Source: an uncultured Prolixibacteraceae bacterium (GTDB lineage Bacteria; Bacteroidota; Bacteroidia; Bacteroidales; Prolixibacteraceae). Taken from it: DNA of 44,319 nt. This document shows, piece by piece, positions 41,298 through 44,319 of this stretch. The stretch is taken from the NCBI GenBank assembly GCA_903834475.1, contig CAILJH010000058.1, positions 1 through 44,319 on the forward strand, given 5' to 3'. The position numbers and the translations under genes are program-made. The notes below the pieces were generated by a model. It did no database searches. It worked only from the letters and a program-made list of their open reading frames with translations, and was not told the origin of the DNA. Position 1 is the first letter of the stretch; the number at the start of each line of letters is the position of its first letter.

Positions 41298-42878
41298 ATG
41301 TCGATTTTGAACCGAATTCGCAAATTAGACCATCCCCAGATGTATTTTTGGATGCTGCTGGCATTGGCTGCGAGTCTGTCCTTGTCAAAGGCTTTCATGA
41401 GTATTTTTGCCGGTGTTCTAATGGGATATTGGATTTTGAAGGGTCAGTTCCCGGCAAAATTCAGGCTCCTGAAGGAAAGAAAATCAATACTTCTGCTCAT
41501 TTCCGTATTCTTCGTGTATCTTCTGGGTTTATTGTGGACTAAAAGCTGGGAATGGGGAATTCACGATCTGAAAATTCAGCTTCCATTGCTGATTTTGCCG
41601 CTTGTGATTGGAACTTCACCTGCATTAAACTTTATTCAGGTCAAAAAAATCATCTACCTTTTTTCAGCGGCTGTCGTCGTTTCATCGTTTTTAAGTGTCC
41701 TGGCATTATTTGGATTCACTTTCAGAACAATTCACGATCCACGGCAAATTTCACTTTTCATATCGCACATCCGTTTTGCATTGCTCATCAACATCAGCAT
41801 TTTTTCGCTCGGATGGTATTTGCTGAATCAGGAGCAAAAAAGCCGGACCGAAAAAATACTGCTCATGCTGGCTATTGTGTGGCTTAGCATTTTCCTCATC
41901 ATCCTGAAGTCAGCAACCGGCTGGGTGGTTTTCCTGATTGTACTTTCTGTTGTAACGATCATTGGAATCCTGAAAATCAAAAAATTGGTATGGCGAATTG
42001 TGCTTTTGGGTGCGTTTTTTTCGATTTTCCTGATCCCTGTAGTTTATTCCGGGTACGTTTACAGGCAATTTTACGATGTTGAAACTTTGCCGAACGGTTT
42101 CGTGCACGAGAAGACCGCCAAAGGAAATCCCTATGAGTTTGACCTGACCAATAAACAGCTCGAGAATGGTCACTATGTTTTCTACTATATAAACAACGAT
42201 GAATTTCGTGAAGCCTGGAACAAGCGCAGCAAACTGGACTATGACTTTCGCACCGCTTCCGGCTTCGACAATTATGTGTTGTATCGCTACCTGACTTCAA
42301 AAGGACTCCGGAAAGATGCCGAAGGCATAGAAAAATTGAGCAACGACGATATCCGGAATATTGAAAACGGAATGACCAACTACCTGTTTGTGAATTCAGG
42401 ATCGTTTTACAACCGCATTTATCAGATTATCTGGGAAGTGGATTTTTACCATAAAGGCGGAAACCCTTCCGGCCACTCGGTTACACAGCGTTTGGAGTAC
42501 TATAAAATGGCGTGGCAAATCATTCAGGAAAATTTTTGGTTCGGTAACGGAACCGGTGGTTATTTCGCTGCTTACCAGGAAAAGTACGATCAGAATAAAT
42601 TCTTCGAATCGCAGCATTTCAGGCAACGATCACACAATATGTTCCTGAGTTACTGGATTGATTTTGGACTGTTTGGCTTGATTTATATCTGTTTTGCTTT
42701 GGCTTATCCAATCTTTATGGAACGCAAAACCAAAAGCTTTTTGCTGATGGTATTTCTTTTGATTGTCCTGATTTCGCTGATGAATGAAGATACCCTGAAC
42801 AACCACGATGCCATTACTTTCTTTTCGTTTTTCTATCCGCTCTACCTTTATTCCAAACACGAAAATTCCGGAAAATAA
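41298..42878 (+). CDS. O-antigen ligase/polymerase family membrane protein (Wzy_C)
   Basis: A 526-residue polytopic protein: about ten hydrophobic helices separated by a large periplasmic loop (about 250-400, including LPNGFVHEKTAKGNPYEFDL). The signature WFGNGTGGYFAAYQEKY and, after it, RSHNMFLSYWIDFGLFGLIY match the O-antigen ligase/Wzy polymerase loop. It would join or polymerise undecaprenyl-linked glycan. No other surface-polysaccharide cluster gene except the divergent glycosyltransferase is nearby. ATG at 41298. Confidence 0.85.
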   Translation: MSILNRIRKLDHPQMYFWMLLALAASLSLSKAFMSIFAGVLMGYWILKGQFPAKFRLLKERKSILLLISVFFVYLLGLLWTKSWEWGIHDLKIQLPLLILPLVIGTSPALNFIQVKKIIYLFSAAVVVSSFLSVLALFGFTFRTIHDPRQISLFISHIRFALLINISIFSLGWYLLNQEQKSRTEKILLMLAIVWLSIFLIILKSATGWVVFLIVLSVVTIIGILKIKKLVWRIVLLGAFFSIFLIPVVYSGYVYRQFYDVETLPNGFVHEKTAKGNPYEFDLTNKQLENGHYVFYYINNDEFREAWNKRSKLDYDFRTASGFDNYVLYRYLTSKGLRKDAEGIEKLSNDDIRNIENGMTNYLFVNSGSFYNRIYQIIWEVDFYHKGGNPSGHSVTQRLEYYKMAWQIIQENFWFGNGTGGYFAAYQEKYDQNKFFESQHFRQRSHNMFLSYWIDFGLFGLIYICFALAYPIFMERKTKSFLLMVFLLIVLISLMNEDTLNNHDAITFFSFFYPLYLYSKHENSGK

Positions 42879-42890
42879 CTTATTATTTAT

Positions 42891-43015
42891 AACGGTTTGC
42901 GGCTTGGCGTAGTTGCGGATTTAGAATTACTTCACTGTCAACCAAGCACAAATGATTATTAAAAGCCATACTGTTCAATTTACCTCATCACCCGCCACTA
43001 CGCCAAACCGCTGTA
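42891..43015. repeat. Inverted repeat around a 71-nt spacer, ending in the HNH gene
   Basis: The left arm TTGGCGTAGTTGCGG (42905-42919) pairs with CCGCCACTACGCCAA (42992-43006), 14 of 15. Outside it CGGTTTG (42894-42900) pairs with CAAACCG (43004-43010), the left arm having 5 extra bases. The right arm supplies the last codons (YSGLA) and stop of the HNH gene. Confidence 0.75.
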
Positions 43016-44233
43016 TGTTGTTTTTCTAATTTCCTTTATTTCTTCTATCGTAAATGCAGGTCTCCTTGAATGAATCATAGCATGGCAATTCGGGCAAACC
43101 GGTATTAAATCTTTTTTTGGATCTATTTCATATTCCTTTCCAATCTCTGCGATAGAGTTGATATGATGAATATGAATAAAACCTTTTCCTACCTCACCAA
43201 AATATGTTTCAAAATTGAAGTCACATATTTGACATGAATAACCATGATGATTTAAACATGTTTTTCTGGCTTGTGGATTCCTTTCATACCTTGTTTGTAA
43301 AATTTCTTTTGATTTCCCTTCAAGGAATGATCCAGTTATATCAGTTATCACATCATTAGAGATAAAGCTATTTCTGATGCATTTGTTCTCTCTAATAAAA
43401 TTAAACCAATTTGATTCTAAAGCATCGACAACTTCTGGTTTGATAGAAATACCGCTTTGTTGTGGAAACCACTGTTGAATAATTTTGGGGTCTATATTAT
43501 CCAAAGATTCTTTATCAAATAGCACATTATTAACGGGATTAATCAAGATGTCAAATTCGATATCAATATAGTTGGTAGTTTTTCCTTTAGTCCCATCCCA
43601 ATGTGGAGCAACATAATGTGAAGACTTAGCATATCCACTACCCATTATTCCTCTTGGCTCTTCTCCAAGTCTAATGAGAAAAACTCTATTGCCTTTTTTT
43701 ATAGTTTTAGAATTTCCACAACTCCATCTTCTTTCAACATAACCTACATTCTCAAGATGGTCGATGCATGCTTGTAAATCCACCCAATCCCACCTATTCG
43801 GATTCCATGTAAAGAGAAAGGTATTAATGTTGTTTCCAATAAAATTGGTAGGCGTAACCAAATAATCTTTAATCGACTTTAAAAAATTATCCAGAGCGTG
43901 GTCACTTTCTCTATTTATCCACGCTGGAGTTTCATCGAATGAATCAGAAGAATTAGGTTTCGTGAAGTTTGGTACCTCATACAATGGAGATGATTTGCCA
44001 GTGACAAAACCAATTTCGCAATCAAGCTCATCTGATAATGGCTTTATGTAAAATTTTTTCGCTTTCACCTTATATCCGTCCTCCTCCAATTTTTTGATTA
44101 GCTGAGGATGAATAAATTTTAATTCTGTCTCTTTTCTATTTTGAAGATGTGGTTTTTGCTCTCTTTCAAATTGAAATTTTGCTTCTTCCATTTTCAGCCT
44201 CAGAGAGTCATATATTGCCTTCCTTTCTATCAT
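42998..44233 (-). CDS. EVE-like + HNH endonuclease, probable modification-dependent (type IV) restriction enzyme
   Basis: A 411-residue protein. An EVE/PUA-like reader region starts at FLFTWNPNRWDW (about 139-150) and runs to about 240. The C-terminal HNH nuclease has C334 and C337 (SCQICDF), the catalytic-type HIHHI (354-358) and CPNCHAMIH (C380, C383, H384, H388). This EVE-like plus HNH layout is that of ScoMcrA-type enzymes, which cut DNA containing modified cytosine. The N-terminal 130 residues are charged and unrecognised. The gene looks more AT-rich than its neighbours and ends inside an inverted repeat, both signs of lateral acquisition. No methyltransferase is adjacent, as expected for type IV. 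The cutting specificity is unknown. Confidence 0.78.
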   Translation of the reverse strand: MIERKAIYDSLRLKMEEAKFQFEREQKPHLQNRKETELKFIHPQLIKKLEEDGYKVKAKKFYIKPLSDELDCEIGFVTGKSSPLYEVPNFTKPNSSDSFDETPAWINRESDHALDNFLKSIKDYLVTPTNFIGNNINTFLFTWNPNRWDWVDLQACIDHLENVGYVERRWSCGNSKTIKKGNRVFLIRLGEEPRGIMGSGYAKSSHYVAPHWDGTKGKTTNYIDIEFDILINPVNNVLFDKESLDNIDPKIIQQWFPQQSGISIKPEVVDALESNWFNFIRENKCIRNSFISNDVITDITGSFLEGKSKEILQTRYERNPQARKTCLNHHGYSCQICDFNFETYFGEVGKGFIHIHHINSIAEIGKEYEIDPKKDLIPVCPNCHAMIHSRRPAFTIEEIKEIRKTTYSGLA

Positions 44234-44265
44234 CTTTATGGAATAATGTCTTCGTTTTAAAAATT

Positions 44266-44283
44266 ACTCATAACTCATAACTT
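44266..44283. repeat. AGTTATGAG tandem repeat (complement)
   Basis: ACTCATAACTCATAACTT holds two copies of the same 8-nt unit, related to the repeat at 1548-1580. It lies upstream of the HNH gene. Confidence 0.6.
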
Positions 44284-44319
44284 CCTTCAGCTTATTGTCC
44301 TGTATCCCAATCCCTCTCC

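Noticed and set aside
42891-43020. Integron attC site around the HNH gene end
   Set aside because: The arms do not fit the RYYYAAC/GTTRRRY boxes and no integrase is present. Kept as an unclassified inverted repeat.
1-44319. tRNA genes, rRNA genes, CRISPR arrays, intact insertion sequences
   Set aside because: No tRNA T-loop/CCA pattern, rRNA signature, regularly spaced direct repeats or transposase was seen in the intergenic regions.

Overview
The window reads as chromosomal DNA of a member of the Bacteroidota, most likely an anaerobic or fermentative Bacteroidales/Marinilabiliales-type organism. The gene content is typical of the phylum: a DUF4271-hemD-rnpA cluster, rplM-rpsI-rpsB-tsf, a DUF2723 glycosyltransferase, a probable DUF6427 protein and a POT-like MFS carrier. 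Several leaders carry the phylum's promoter pattern (TTG, about 19 nt, TAnnTTTG), and Shine-Dalgarno sequences are mostly weak. HydF ([FeFe]-hydrogenase maturation) and the Lar nickel-pincer cofactor genes suggest fermentation. The species assignment is inference. I saw no rRNA, tRNA, CRISPR array or intact transposase.

Layout: 1-2.1 kb (minus): the start of a deoxyhypusine-synthase-like gene running off the edge, an extended SDR and a Nim-like flavoprotein. 2.2-3.3 kb (plus): 3-methyladenine DNA glycosylase, then a DUF4258/YgiT toxin-antitoxin-like pair. 3.3-7.3 kb (minus): hydF with an outer-membrane barrel gene, and a POT-like transporter. 7.6-13.0 kb: C-terminal processing protease, a membrane-tethered receiver domain (minus), and DNA polymerase I. 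13.0-16.9 kb: a repeat-rich gap, a HigA-like fragment, rnpA/hemD/DUF4271 (minus), and a dihydrouridine synthase. 16.9-18.1 kb: a tandem adenylate kinase whose second half is degenerate. 18.2-21.6 kb: a NikR-like regulator lacking all four nickel ligands, followed by larE, larC and larB. 22.0-28.2 kb: a MacAB/TolC-like efflux operon with two different permeases. 28.4-31.0 kb: an MgtE sensor-domain protein without a channel, paired with an Nramp protein whose metal site is altered, behind a structured leader. 31.1-37.2 kb (minus): a membrane protein, purD, polysaccharide deacetylase and DUF2723 glycosyltransferase. 37.4-40.1 kb (minus): tsf, rpsB, rpsI, rplM. 40.3-42.9 kb: a divergent glycosyltransferase and O-antigen ligase. 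43.0-44.2 kb (minus): an EVE-like/HNH probable modification-dependent endonuclease, whose last codons lie in an inverted repeat.

Short palindromic intergenic repeats recur and tend to abut stop or start codons. In two places the same 19-nt palindrome sits inside the loop of two otherwise unrelated hairpin repeats. The most interesting leads are the ligand-less NikR with the Lar operon, the half-dead tandem adenylate kinase, the MgtE-sensor/Nramp pair with its leader, the nested palindromes, and the HNH cassette with its inverted repeat.
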